A stretch of DNA of 64,000 bases, taken from the NCBI RefSeq assembly GCF_041381155.1, contig NC_091142.1:9543340-9607339 (forward strand), in the 5' to 3' direction. Within the stretch, counting starts at the first letter, position 1. The number at the start of each line of letters is the position of its first letter. Origin of the DNA: Argopecten irradians. Its lineage: Eukaryota; Mollusca; Bivalvia; Pectinida; Pectinidae. Positions 13,201-23,929 of this stretch are shown here, in pieces. The translations under genes were made by a program, and so were the position numbers. The notes beneath the pieces were generated by a model. It had not been told where the DNA came from. It did no database searches and worked only from the letters and a program-made list of their open reading frames with translations.

Positions 13201-16200
13201 TGAAACATATCCCTTCAGTATTTTCTGAGAAAATAGCGGTAACAAACTTACACTATCAAAATCCAAGATGGCGGCCTGGTGGCCAATCTTGTTGACCGAT
13301 CCGTCCCAAAATGCAATATGCACAACTAGGGCCCTAGGGGAATCTACATGTGAAATTTGAGAGAGATCACTTCAGTACTTTCTGAGAAATAGCGGTAACA
13401 AACTTTAAATATCAAAATCCAAGATGGCTGCCTGGCGGCCATCTTGTTGATCGTTCGGTCCCAAAATGCAATATGCACAAAAAGGGCCCTAGGGAAACCT
13501 ACATATGAAATTTTTTTGAGAGAGATCCCTTCAGTACTTTCTGAGAAATAGCAGTAACAACTTTTAACTATCAAAATCAAAGATGGCGGCTGGTGGCCAT
13601 CTTGTTGACCGATTGGTCCCAAAATAAAATATGCACAACTAGGGCCCTAGGGCAACCTACATGTGAAATTTGAGAGAGATCACTTCAGTACTTTCTGAGA
13701 AATAGCGGTAACAAACTTTAAATATCAAAATCCAAGATGGCTGCCTGGCGGCCATCTTGTTGATCGTTCGGTCCCAAAATGCAATATGCACAAATAGGGC
13801 CCTAGGGAAACCTACATATGAAATTTTTTTGAGAGAGATCCCTTCAGTACTTTCTGAGAAATAGCAGTAACAACTTTTAACTATCAAAATCAAAGATGGC
13901 GGCCTGGCGGCCATCTTGTTAACCGATCCGTCCCAAAATGCAATATGCACACCTAGGGCCCTAGGGCAACCTACATGTGAAATTTGAGAGAGATCCCTTC
14001 AGTACTTTCTGAGAAATAGCGGTAACAAAATTTAACTACCAAAATACAAGATGGCGGCCTGGCGGCCAATCTTGTTAACCGATCCGGCCCCCAAAATGCA
14101 ATATTCACTACTAGGGCCCTAGGGGAACCTACATGTGAAAATTTGAGAGAGATCCCTTCAGCACTTTCTGAGAAATAGCGGTAACAAACTTTAACTATCA
14201 AAATCCAAGATGGCGGCCTGGCGGCCATCTTGTTAACCGTACCGATCGGTCCTAAAATGCAATATGCACAACTAGGTGGCCCTAGGGGAACCTACATATG
14301 AAATTTGAGAAAGATCCCTTAAGCCCTTTCCGAGAAAATAGCGGGTAACAAGAAATGTTAACGGACGGAAGGACGGACGGACGGACGACGGAAGGACGGA
14401 AGGACGGACGACGGACCACGGACAAAAAGCGATTTAAATAGCCCACCATCTAATGATGGTGGCCTAAAAATGTTACTACACACTAAGGCCAACCAGTCAG
14501 TGATCACAACCCATGGCCTGGCCATACCTTGTACTCACATATAGTGCGTACCCTAACTTTTCACTTGTTAATTTATGAAAAAAAGTATGTACTATACACG
14601 CAAAAATACTGTAACTTTAATGCCCTAGATTCTGTGCCAGTATTACCTTCATTTTCTTAGAACTAGCTGAATTCTGTCCATCTTTACCGGTCTTGGACGG
14701 TTTGAGAAGTTCGTCCTCAGAGGATATACTAGAATTAGAGTCACTCCCGGAGTCCTGGTCAACAAAAAGTAACAATTTTTAATTGACTTTACAACACAGA
14801 AACATAAATCTTTTTTTTTTCTCTTTCAAAAAAGTTTCATAAAAATTCATAATATCCAGGTAACAGTAATAATGAACTGAACACAAATTTAAGCAGCTTT
14901 TAATCACAAAGCTCATTTGTCTCAAATTCCTAATAAGACAAAAGAAACACATTGACTATTGTTTCCTGACCTAAAAAAACCATATAGCTGAAGGCTAGAT
15001 TACTACCTTAGATGACACCTTCCTGTCCACAGGTACAGTTTTCTTCTTTTGTTTCTCCGACTTCTTCTCATTGTCACTGTCACTACTAGAGTCTTGATTC
15101 TGAACACAAACAAAGTATAAATTGTAAGATAGCTGTGGTGTGTTATCTCCCTTAACAAAGTACGGTACTTACAACAAAGTACGGTACTTACAACAAAGTA
15201 CATTACTTACAACAAAGTATGGTACTTACAACAAAGTACGGTACTTACAAACAAAGTAAGGTACTTATAACAAAGTACGGTACTTATAACAAAGTACAGT
15301 ACTTACAACAAAGTACGGTACTTACAACAAAGTACGGTACTTATAACAAAGTATGGTACTTACAACAAAGTACGGTACTTACAACAAAGTACGGTACTTA
15401 CAACAAAGTACGGTACTTATAACAAAGTACGGTACTTACAACAAAGTACAGTACTTACAACAAAGTACGGTACTTACAACAAAGTACGGTACTTACAACA
15501 AAGTACAGTACTTACAACAAAGTACGGTACTTACACAACAAAGTACGGTACTTACAACAAAGTACGGTCCTTACAACAAAGTACGGTACTTACAACAAAG
15601 TACTATGGTACTTACAACAAAGTATGGTACTTACAACAAAGTATGGTACTTACAACAAAGTACGGTACTTACAACAAAGTACGGTACCTTACAACAAAGT
15701 ACGGTACTTACAACAAAGTAGGTACTTATAACAAAGTACAGTACTTACAACAAAGTACGGTACTTACAAACAAAGTACGGTACTTACAACAAAGTACGGT
15801 ACTTACAACAAAGTACGTACTTACAACAAAGTAAGGTACTTACAACAAAGTATGGTACTTACAACAAAGTACAGGTACTTACAACAAAGTAATGGTACAA
15901 AGTACAGTACTTACAACAAAGTACGGTACTTACAACAAAGTAAGGTACTTACAACAAATAAGGTCCTTACAACAAAGTACGGTACTTACAACAAAGTACG
16001 GTACTTACAACAAAGTACAGTACTTACAACAAAAGGTACTTATACTTACAACAAAGTACGGTACTTACAAACAAAGTACGGTACTTACAACAAAGTACGG
16101 TACTTACAACAAAGTACGGTACTTACAACAAAGTACGGTACTTACAACAAAGTACGGTACTTACAACAAAGTATGGTACTTACAACAAAGTATGGTACTT

Positions 16201-19200
16201 ACAACAAAGTACATTACTTACAACAAAGTATGGTACTTATAACAAAGTACGGTACTTACAACAAAGTACGGTACTTACAACAAAGTACGGTACTTACAAC
16301 AAAGTACGGTACTTACAACAAAGTACATTACTTACAACAAAGTACGGTACTTACAACAAAGTATGGTACTTACAACAAAGTACAGTACTTACAACAAAGT
16401 ATGGTACTTACAACAAAGTACGGTACTTACAACAAAGTACGGTACTTACAACAAAGTACGGTACTTACAACAAAGTATGGTCCTTACAACAAAGTACGGT
16501 ACTTACAACAAAGTACGGTACTTACAACAAAGAGTACTTAAACAAAGTACGGTACTTACAACAAAGTACGGTACTTACAACAAAGTACGGTACTTACAAC
16601 AAAGTACGGTACTTACAACAAAGTACGGTACTTACAAATACGGTACTAACAAAGTACGGTACTTACAACAAAGTACGGTACTTACAACAAAGTACGGTAC
16701 TTACAACAAAGTACGGTACTTACAACAAAGTACGGTACTTACAACAAAGTACGGTACTTACAACAAAGTACGGTACTTACAACAAAGTACGGTACTTACA
16801 ACAAAGTATGGTACTTACAACAAAGTACGGTACTTACAACAAAGTACGGTACTTACAACAAAGTACGGTACTTACAACAAAGTACGGTACTTACAACAAA
16901 GTACGGTACTTACAACAAAGTACGGTACTTACAACAAAGTACGGTACTTACAACAAAGTACGGTACTTACAACAAAGTACGGTACTTACAACAAAGTACG
17001 GTACTTACAACAAAGTACGGTACTTACAACAAAGTACGGTACTTACAACAAAGTACGGTACTTACAACAAAGTACGGTACTTACAACAAAGTACGGTACT
17101 TACAACAAAGTACGGTACTTATAACAAAGTACGTTACTTACAACAAAGTACGGTACTTACAACAAAGTACGGTACTTACAACAAAGTACGGTACTTATAA
17201 CAAAGTACGGTACTTACAACAAAGTACGGTACTTACAACAAAGTACGGTACTTACAACAAAGTACGGTACTTACAACAAAGTATGGTACTTACAACAAAG
17301 TACGGTACTTACAACAAAGTACGGTACTTACAACAAAGTACGGTACTTACAACAAAGTACGGTACTTACAACAAAGTACGGTACTTACAACAAAGTACGG
17401 TACTTACAACAAAGTACGGTACTTACAACAAAGTACGGTACTTACAACAAAGTATGGTTACTTACAACAAAGTACAGTACTTACAACAAAGTACGGTACT
17501 TACTACAAAGTACAGTACTTACAACAAAGTACGGTACTTACACCAAAGTATGGTACTTACAACAAAGTACAGTACTTATAACAAAGTATGGTACTTACAA
17601 CAAAGTACGGTACTTACAACAAAGTACGGTACTTACAACAAAGTACGGTACTTACAACAAAGTACGGTACTTACAACAAAGTATGGTACTTACAACAAAG
17701 TACGGTACTTACAACAAAGTACGGTACTTACAACAAAGTACGTACTTACAACAAAGTACGGTACTTACAACAAAGTACGGTACTTACAACAAAGTACGTA
17801 CTTACAACAAAGTACGGTACTTACAACAAAGTACGGTACTTACAACAAAGTACGGTTACAACAAAGTACGGTACTTACAACAAAGTACGGTACTTACAAC
17901 AAAGTATGGTACTTATAACAAAGTACATACTTACAACAAAGTACGGTACTTACAACAAAGTACGGTACTTACAACAAAGTACGGTACTTACAACAAAGTA
18001 CGGTACTTACAACAAAGTAGTACTATAAAGTACGGTACTTACAACAAAGTACGGTACTTACAACAAAGTACGGTACTTACAACAAAGTACGGTACTTACA
18101 ACAAAGTACGGTACTTACAACAAAGTACGGTACTTACAACAAAGTATGGTACTTACAACAAAGTACGGTACTTACAACAAAGTATGGTACTTACAACAAA
18201 GTATGGTACTTACAACAAAGTACGGTACTTACAACAAAGTACGGTACTTACAACAAAGTACGGTACTTACAACAAAGTACGGTACTTACAACAAAGTACG
18301 GTACTTACAACAAAGTACGGTACTTACAACAAAGTACGGTACTTACAACAAAGTATGGTACTTACAACAAAGTACGGTACTTACAACAAAGTACGGTACT
18401 TACAACAAAGTATGGTACTTACAACAAAGTACGGTACTTACAACAAAGTACGGTACTTACAACAAAGTACGGTACTTACAACAAAGTACGGTACTTACAA
18501 CAAAGTACGGTACTTACAACAAAGTATGGTACTTACAACAAAGTACGGTACTTACAACAAAGTATGGTACTTACAACAAAGTACGGTACTTACAACAAAG
18601 TACGGTACTTACAACAAAGTACGGTACTTACAACAAAGTACAGTACTTACAACAAAGTACGGTACTTACAACAAAGTACGGTACTTACAACAAAGTATGG
18701 TACTTACAACAAAGTACAGTACTTACAACAAAGTACAGTACTTACAACAAAAGTACGGTACTTACAACAAAGTATGGTACTTTACAACAAAGTATGGTAC
18801 TTATAACAAAGTATGGAACTTACAACAAAGTACAGTACTTACAACAAAGTACAGTACTTACAACAAAGTACGGTACTTACAACAAAGTACTGGTCCTTAC
18901 AACAAAGTATGTTACCCATAAAAAGTACGGTACTTATAACAAAGTATGATACTTTCAAAAAGTAAGGTTTCTTACAACAATGTACGGTACTTTACAAAAA
19001 TACGGTTTTTATAACAAATACGGTACTTATGAACAGTACTTACAACAAAGTACAGTATTTACAATTAAGTACGGTACTTACAACAAAGTACGGTACTTAC
19101 AACAAAGTATGGTCCTTACAACAAAGTACAGTCCTTACAACAAAGTACGGTACTTATAACAAAGTACATTACTTATAACAAAGTACTGTACTTACAACAA

Positions 19201-22200
19201 AGTACGGTACTTACAACAAAGTACATTACTTACAACAAAGTACAGTAACAAAGTATGTTACCCATAACAAAGAACAGTACTTTATAACAAAGTATGGTTT
19301 TTTATAACAAAGTATGGCACTTACAACAAAGTATGGTACTTTTAACAAAGTACAGTACGTAGACATGTACAAATTTTGTTATATCACTTTTGCATTGGCT
19401 TACCTCTGATTTTCTCTGCATGTTTGCCAATGAAAGACCCTCATCGGAATCTGAGCTGTTGTCGTCTAGTTTAGAATTCTGTTTTGTTGCAGATATTTCT
19501 TTGTCTGACTGAGATCCAGAACTGTCCGATGAAGCGAGGTTTCTCTTTCTCTTTTTGACCTGAGCTTTACCATTCTTTAAGTTTGCCAATGTAAGACCCT
19601 CATCAGAATCAGAGCTGTCGACGTCTAGTTTGGAATTCTGTTTTGTTGCAGATATTTCTTGGTCTGATTCTGATCCAGAATTGTCTGTTACAGTGGGTTT
19701 TTTCTTACTCTTTTTGACCTGCGTTGTACCACTTTTCAATTTTGCCAATGAAAGACCCTCATCAGAATCTGAGCTGTCGACGTCTAGTTTGGAATTCTGT
19801 TTTGTTGCAGATATTTCTTGGTCTGACTCTGATCCAGAATTGTCTGTTACAGTGGGTTTTTTCTTTCTCTTTTTGACCTGCGTTGTACCACTTTTCAATT
19901 TTGCCAATGAAAGACCCTCATCAGAATCTGAGCTGTTGACGTCTTGTTTGGAATTCTGTTTTGTTGCAGATATTTCTTGGTCTGACTCTGATCCAGAATT
20001 GTCTGTTGCAGTGGGTTTTTTCTTTCTCTTTTTGACCTGCGTTGTACCACTTTTCAATTTTGCCAATGAAAGACCCTCATCAGAATCTGAGCTGTTGATG
20101 TCTTGTTTGGAATTCTGTTTTGTTGCAGATATTTCTTGGTCTGACTCTGATCCAGAATTGTCTGTTACAGTGGGTTTTTTCTTTCTCTTTTTGACCTGCG
20201 TTGTACCACTTTTCAATTTTGCCAATGAAAGACCCTCATCAGAATCTGAGCTGTCGACGTCAAGTTTGGAGTTCTGTTTTGTTGCAGATATTTCTTTGTC
20301 TGACCCAGAACTGTCTGTAGCAGCTGGCTTTTTCTTTCTCTGTTTGACTTGACCCTTTTCCTTATTAGACTTTGATGCTGATTTGTTCCTACCTGATGCA
20401 CTAGAAGCCTTTTCTTTAGGCTCCTGATGATTATTTGTGGTTCTAATTTTAGTAACAGAAGACTTTTTAACATCCTTAGAGTTCTTTGATGAGGGTTTTT
20501 CTTCTGTAGAATTCAGCTTTCTTCGTTTGGAAGCCGATGTTGAAACATCTTTGGACGTTTTTTTCTTCTTTTCAAAATCATTATTTTCATACTCACTTTC
20601 TTCAGAGTCACTTTCTTCGCTCGAGATAACTAACGATCGTTTCTTTGTCCTCTTTTTGTTTTTCTCTTGTTTTTTTGAGAATCTTTTATTACCCTCACTG
20701 TCACTCGAGAGCTGAACATCATCGTCAGAGGAGCTGGCAATTCGTCCTTTGGCTGGTTTTGACTCCTTGACAGGCGTAAATGGTTTCCATGTATCTTCAT
20801 CATCCTCTTCAACTAAATGATACTTCTTAAATTTCGTCTCCACTTTCTTTGCACCTTTTGGTGTGAAGTCTGAATCTTCTTCTTCATTGTCATTACCCTC
20901 ATCACTTTCCTCCGATTCTGATAACATCTTCGAATCTTCCTCGCCATCGGAATTCATCACAGCCTCCAATACTTCGTCTGCTCTGTACTTAGGTCCTGTG
21001 GACTGGGAATCTCCCTGACTGACAGATTCAGAGCTTGTAAGAGAGGGATTCTGAGAAGGAGACAAAACTTTTTTCTCTATTGCTCCAATTTCTTTCTTTT
21101 TATTTGGAGTTGACTTTGTCTTGCTTGGTGTCCGTCTCTTTTTCGGACTTGAATGATTAATTTCAGAAGAGTTATCTTTCTTGCTGTTCCTGGCAGATAT
21201 TTTTGTTGGGCTTTTGTTTTCCTTATCTGGACTATCATGGTTTCTCTGTTTCTTGTGGACATCTGACTTGTCTTCATTTGTCTGAAAAGATAAGAATAGA
21301 ACTACTTATTTATCAAAAAGGGAATCAGATGTTTTAGAAATTAGGCTCTGCATTAAATTCATATGACATTTTATCTGGAGCCACAGGCCAAAGGTTTTAC
21401 CTATACATTTTTAATTGACTCCCTTGGACTCCAAGGTTGAATGCTAAAATCAAGGGGTTCATTTTAATAAGATTTCACTTTGAAGTACGGTGTATATGTA
21501 TACGTAGTTGTCATATAAAATAAACATGCATAATTTTTATCCCCCCCCCATTTATTATACTCTTGTAACTGTAAGCATTTCACAGACTCCTATGATTGAA
21601 TGTTAACAGTCCATATTGTTTGTGTGTCAGGTGCAGAAAACTAGCATCAGAGAAAACCATCAAGTCAAACTGGACAGGATGGTACGGTCATTGTAACACT
21701 AAATGAAATATTTTTTTTTTTGCTGAATTCACAAAAATCAAAGTCTTTTCAAATTAATCATAACCTAATTTATGTAGATATAAAAGCTCCACGGTTAGCG
21801 AATAAATCTAGTATAATAACTTATAAGTTTTCGGGTCAAGTCACAATCGCCTTACCAGGTTTTCCAGTAAATTTGTAACAAGACGAGTAAGCTCCTCCTT
21901 TTCTTCTGAATCCAGCTGACTCCGTCCAACATGTTTCTTGTATTCCTCTCTGATCATGCGCTTGGTTAAAACGCTGCAGGAAAAACAATCATTTTACTTA
22001 AATTTTTCATTAACAAGAACAATTAATTTGTTACTAAAGAAACAAAAGCAGTTGTTGAAAGCTACAATATATATTGACCAGCTATTCAAAAACAATATGT
22101 TTGTTAATGTACACAAAGTTGCACATATAATATATGGAGTTTTCGCAAATAACATGTCAGCTTTCTACTAAGATTAGTTGTTAGTTAGCGTAGCTGCAGA

Positions 22201-23528
22201 AATCAGATTGAATTATAATTACATAAGAAATACTATATATTTACATGCTATTGCTGAATATTAAAGTCCCAATATCCATATCTGCCTTATTTTTTTCATG
22301 ATTTAGAAGAATGTTGAAAATCCTATTGTAAATCATGCTGAGACAGGACTAAATAAAAGTCAAGATGAGCGATAATGATTTGGAAACTCTTGATAAAAAT
22401 CAATTAAATATTGACCATTGCTATAGGTGGGTCCCATTTCGTCAAACGAGCCAAAGATAGCTGACATTATAACGTTGATGCCGAGAACGTCATGTGACTA
22501 CCGTAACTACGTTAACATCTGTCTGAACTTAAAATTAAGTTACATCAAAATATATTTATAATGATTTCTTAATAACGTTGGTACAGCAGGTGTTGAAAGT
22601 TGATACTTGAAAACATGTCTTCATTTTTAAACTGATCGCCATAGAAGTTACGATTATTGCCAAACAGCAGTTGGAAAGTTCATGACCCGTTCTAGGAAGA
22701 GTTCAGACAGACGTACCACTGTACCAACGTTATTAAGAACTCACTATAAATATATTTTGATATAACTTAATTTTAACTTCTTCTACAAATACTAACAATA
22801 TCGGGGTCAAATCTAACTTAACTTTTCGATGATAGTTACGTATAGTGTGGCTTTAAGGTATAGACTATAGTGTTAAGAACATCATTGGACTGTTGATTCC
22901 TACTCACTGTATATAAAATTCATTTATCTTGTTGAACTGGTACTTATAAACGACAACAGATTAAAGATGTAGAAAAGTTAGTGACGACACAAAATCCTAT
23001 CGTTCGATCAAATATGTAACAGGAGTGGAGAAAATGTAGCGACCAGACCGGGATTCGAAACCAGGACATGCAGCAGCCAACACTAGGCGAATGTTTGATC
23101 TACATTGTACAGTTGTACACGTACTGACTAACTGGGTATTGGACAAATAATTGAATACCATTGGCATAATCAAAAGCATACCGTATATATACTGTATATA
23201 TAGTAATGTATATATGAATATGATTATGTTTCTGGCATAACAATACAAAATCGACAGATCAATATACAACGTTACAGTTTACACTGTTATTGTGCAGTTA
23301 TCAGTTTGATCGCATCAACCAGTTTATGTCAAAGTTTAGAATTATAAGTCTGTCATGCATGCCAACCAGTGATCGGAGCAGAAACATAGACATGTTTACT
23401 GATCATGTTTGTAAAGCTGGCATAAAGATGAGAAATATCATCATTTACCTTAAATCCGATCTGTCAACAAGCCTTCTCACAAACACTTCCATTTTGATTT
23501 CCCGCCCAGGAATCATTCCTATCTCCAT
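7231..23528 (-). CDS. HIRIP3: HIRIP3-like histone chaperone, 14 coding exons
   Basis: Exons, 5' to 3' on the minus strand: 23528-23449, 21973-21856, 21281-19404, 15099-15007, 14754-14647, 12289-12182, 12075-11944, 11765-11610, 10636-10529, 9931-9800, 9454-9347, 8679-8508, 7726-7637, 7358-7231. All junctions are GT-AG with matching phase, giving 3411 bp (1136 aa plus stop). The N-terminus (MEVFVRRLVDRSDLSVLT, then KKHVGRSQLDSEEKEELTRL) aligns with vertebrate HIRIP3. Exon 12 carries KLRKICREAG...ILEKHGMKG, and exons 13-14 carry the CHZ-type motif LDTDNII...GRPKRR and the tail GRLKDIIDSEESD. The family consists of nuclear HIRA-interacting, CK2-phosphorylated proteins; the CHZ motif binds H2A-type/H2B dimers. 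The middle is acidic and lysine-rich with long repeats, so the protein is about twice the human length (about 556 aa). The first in-frame ATG is at 23528; the ATG at 23492 has a better context and fits the family start. No transcript evidence was available. Confidence 0.93.
8817..9172. mobile_element. TTAA-flanked MITE, copy 1
   Basis: The terminal inverted repeats begin AGATGCTCTACCGCTGACA on the left and end TGTCGGCGGTGGAACATCT on the right, with TTAA directly outside both ends (8813-8816 and 9173-9176). TTAA target duplication is the mark of piggyBac-type transposition. The element is 356 bp and has no transposase. It lies in HIRIP3 intron 11. Confidence 0.85.
12389..12748. mobile_element. 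Foldback element with arms of about 110 bp
   Basis: The left arm begins CAATCTAATTAAAATTT and continues TAATTCCACTCCACCAC...TTACACTCCAATACAA. The right arm is the inverse with about 15% differences, ending AAATTTTAATTAGATTG. It lies in HIRIP3 intron 5, just upstream of the pearl-like element. A related terminal piece sits at 47265-47325. Confidence 0.7.
12798..14471 (+). mobile_element. Pearl/Helentron-like element, about nine internal units
   Basis: Same left hairpin as the copy at 5898, then about nine tandem units of about 155 bp, then a GGAC/ACGG microsatellite (14360-14420), then the terminal hairpin at 14440-14466. It lies in HIRIP3 intron 5, splitting the duplicated-exon array between exons 5 and 6. 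The short open frames inside come from the repeat. Confidence 0.88.
15154..19360 (+). repeat. 19-bp satellite-like tandem array, about 220 copies
   Basis: The unit is AACAAAGTACGGTACTTAC. On the gene-sense (minus) strand it reads GTAAGTACCGTACTTTGTT. The array fills almost all of HIRIP3 intron 3 (15100-19403), from about 50 bp beyond exon 4 to about 45 bp from the exon 3 donor. The core (about 16.6-17.4 kb) is nearly homogeneous; variants are C-to-T or G-to-A at the central GTACGG, plus a few short indels. Copies near 18.9-19.36 kb are degenerate, as expected for the edge of an array. The plus strand has no stop in any frame, so long open frames here are repeat artefacts. Confidence 0.97.
19404..21281 (-). 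CDS. HIRIP3: HIRIP3 exon 3, giant low-complexity exon
   Basis: This single 1878-bp exon (626 codons, phase 0 at both ends) encodes the disordered middle of the protein. It starts TNEDKSDVHKKQRNHDSPDK and ends QRKSE. Acidic runs (SESEESDEGNDNEEEDSDF) alternate with basic runs (KKQEKNKKRTKKRS), and there are many S-x-x-E/D sites suited to CK2. The second half is a tandem repeat of 53 residues (listed separately). The acceptor is at 21282-21284 (CAG on the minus strand) and the donor is GAG|GTAAGC at 19404/19403. The open frame continues a few hundred bases into the intron, but the donor and the onward phase favour splicing. Confidence 0.92.
19405..20365 (-). repeat. 53-residue (159-bp) coding tandem repeat in HIRIP3 exon 3
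   Basis: Five full copies plus a half copy at each end. Each unit contains SSDSDEGLSLAKLKSG, then a KKRKKKP block, then SGSESDQEISATKQNSK. The 159-bp period is read directly from the recurrence of the same word at 19742 and 19901. Inner copies differ by only a few bases and the last copy is more diverged, as expected from recent unequal exchange. The period is a multiple of three, so copy changes keep the frame. Each unit pairs a CK2-type acidic serine cluster with a basic patch. Confidence 0.9.
22526..22785. mobile_element. Foldback element in HIRIP3 intron 1
   Basis: The inverted arms of about 60 bp include AACGTTGGTACAG on the left and CTGTACCAACGTT on the right, plus TATATTTATA/TATAAATATA blocks. 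The loop is about 130 bp. There is no coding potential. Confidence 0.6.
22995..23105 (-). mobile_element. SINE head fragment with B box
   Basis: The minus strand contains GCCTAGTGTTGGCTGC and then GGTTTCGAATCCCGGTC, a tRNA-like B box, followed by TGGTCGCTACATTTTCTCC. No complete cloverleaf or A box is seen upstream, so this is a SINE remnant, not a tRNA gene. Confidence 0.5.
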
Positions 23529-23700
23529 CCGTAGAAGAGTTCCATTTTCAGCCCTGGCTTGCTCTTTCTGCTCATAGGATCTCAAATTTGTGTTTACTGA
23601 CAAGAAATTTCATGGTTTGTCAGCCTTGGTTTACATGCATGAACATTTTTCATTCCCGAATTTGAAAGCAAAACCAAGACCTGGGAGAATTATCGTTCCA
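23449..23700 (-). promoter_or_regulatory. HIRIP3 first exon and presumed 5' region
   Basis: An in-frame TGA lies upstream of the ATG at 23528, near 23615, so the protein starts within this exon. The sequence between 23530 and 23700 has no obvious TATA box. It is followed upstream (about 23.9 kb) by an inserted LINE, so the native upstream region seems short or interrupted. The transcription start cannot be placed from sequence. Confidence 0.35.
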
Positions 23701-23929
23701 AAGATTGAACCAATATTATATTTTGTACGTGGTCATTAGGCCTAATTAGACCGTAATAAAAAATCCGTAACGGGAAAGGTTTAAGGTTAATTGGCCCATG
23801 TGACTTTGAATGAAGGTCAAAGTCATTCATATTATCCAAATTTAGCCTTTATACCAGCATATATTATCGGTCAAACATATTTAGATCTTTCAGAACTTGT
23901 TTCAGTGAAGATTTAATATAAGGTTTTTT

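Larger units (their letters stand above)
9347..14754 (-). repeat. Seven tandemly duplicated exons in HIRIP3 (exons 5-11)
   Basis: Exons at 14754-14647, 12289-12182, 12075-11944, 11765-11610, 10636-10529, 9931-9800 and 9454-9347 all start DSGSDSDSSISSEDEPLK (exon 5 has SN and ELLK) and end K(K/E)(T/M)K. All are phase 0 on both sides and are 36, 44 or 52 codons long. The steps are 8-residue repeats of the type GKGGRKPA. Flanking intron sequence is duplicated too: the same block precedes the acceptors and follows the donors at about 9.7, 10.4 and 11.9 kb. Copies 7 and 10 are nearly identical over exon and intron. Exon 11 uses AAG rather than CAG at its acceptor. Confidence 0.9.

Noticed and set aside
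15219-18949. Long open frames (up to 412 codons) of repeated QQSTVLTTKYGTYNKVRYL
   Set aside because: They are translations of a 19-bp tandem repeat that is stop-free in all frames, inside an intron and on the strand opposite to the host gene. There is no independent start or splice context.
19630-20352. 240-codon plus-strand open frame over HIRIP3 exon 3
   Set aside because: It is the antisense shadow of the 53-residue coding repeat; the minus frame joins neighbouring exons in phase.
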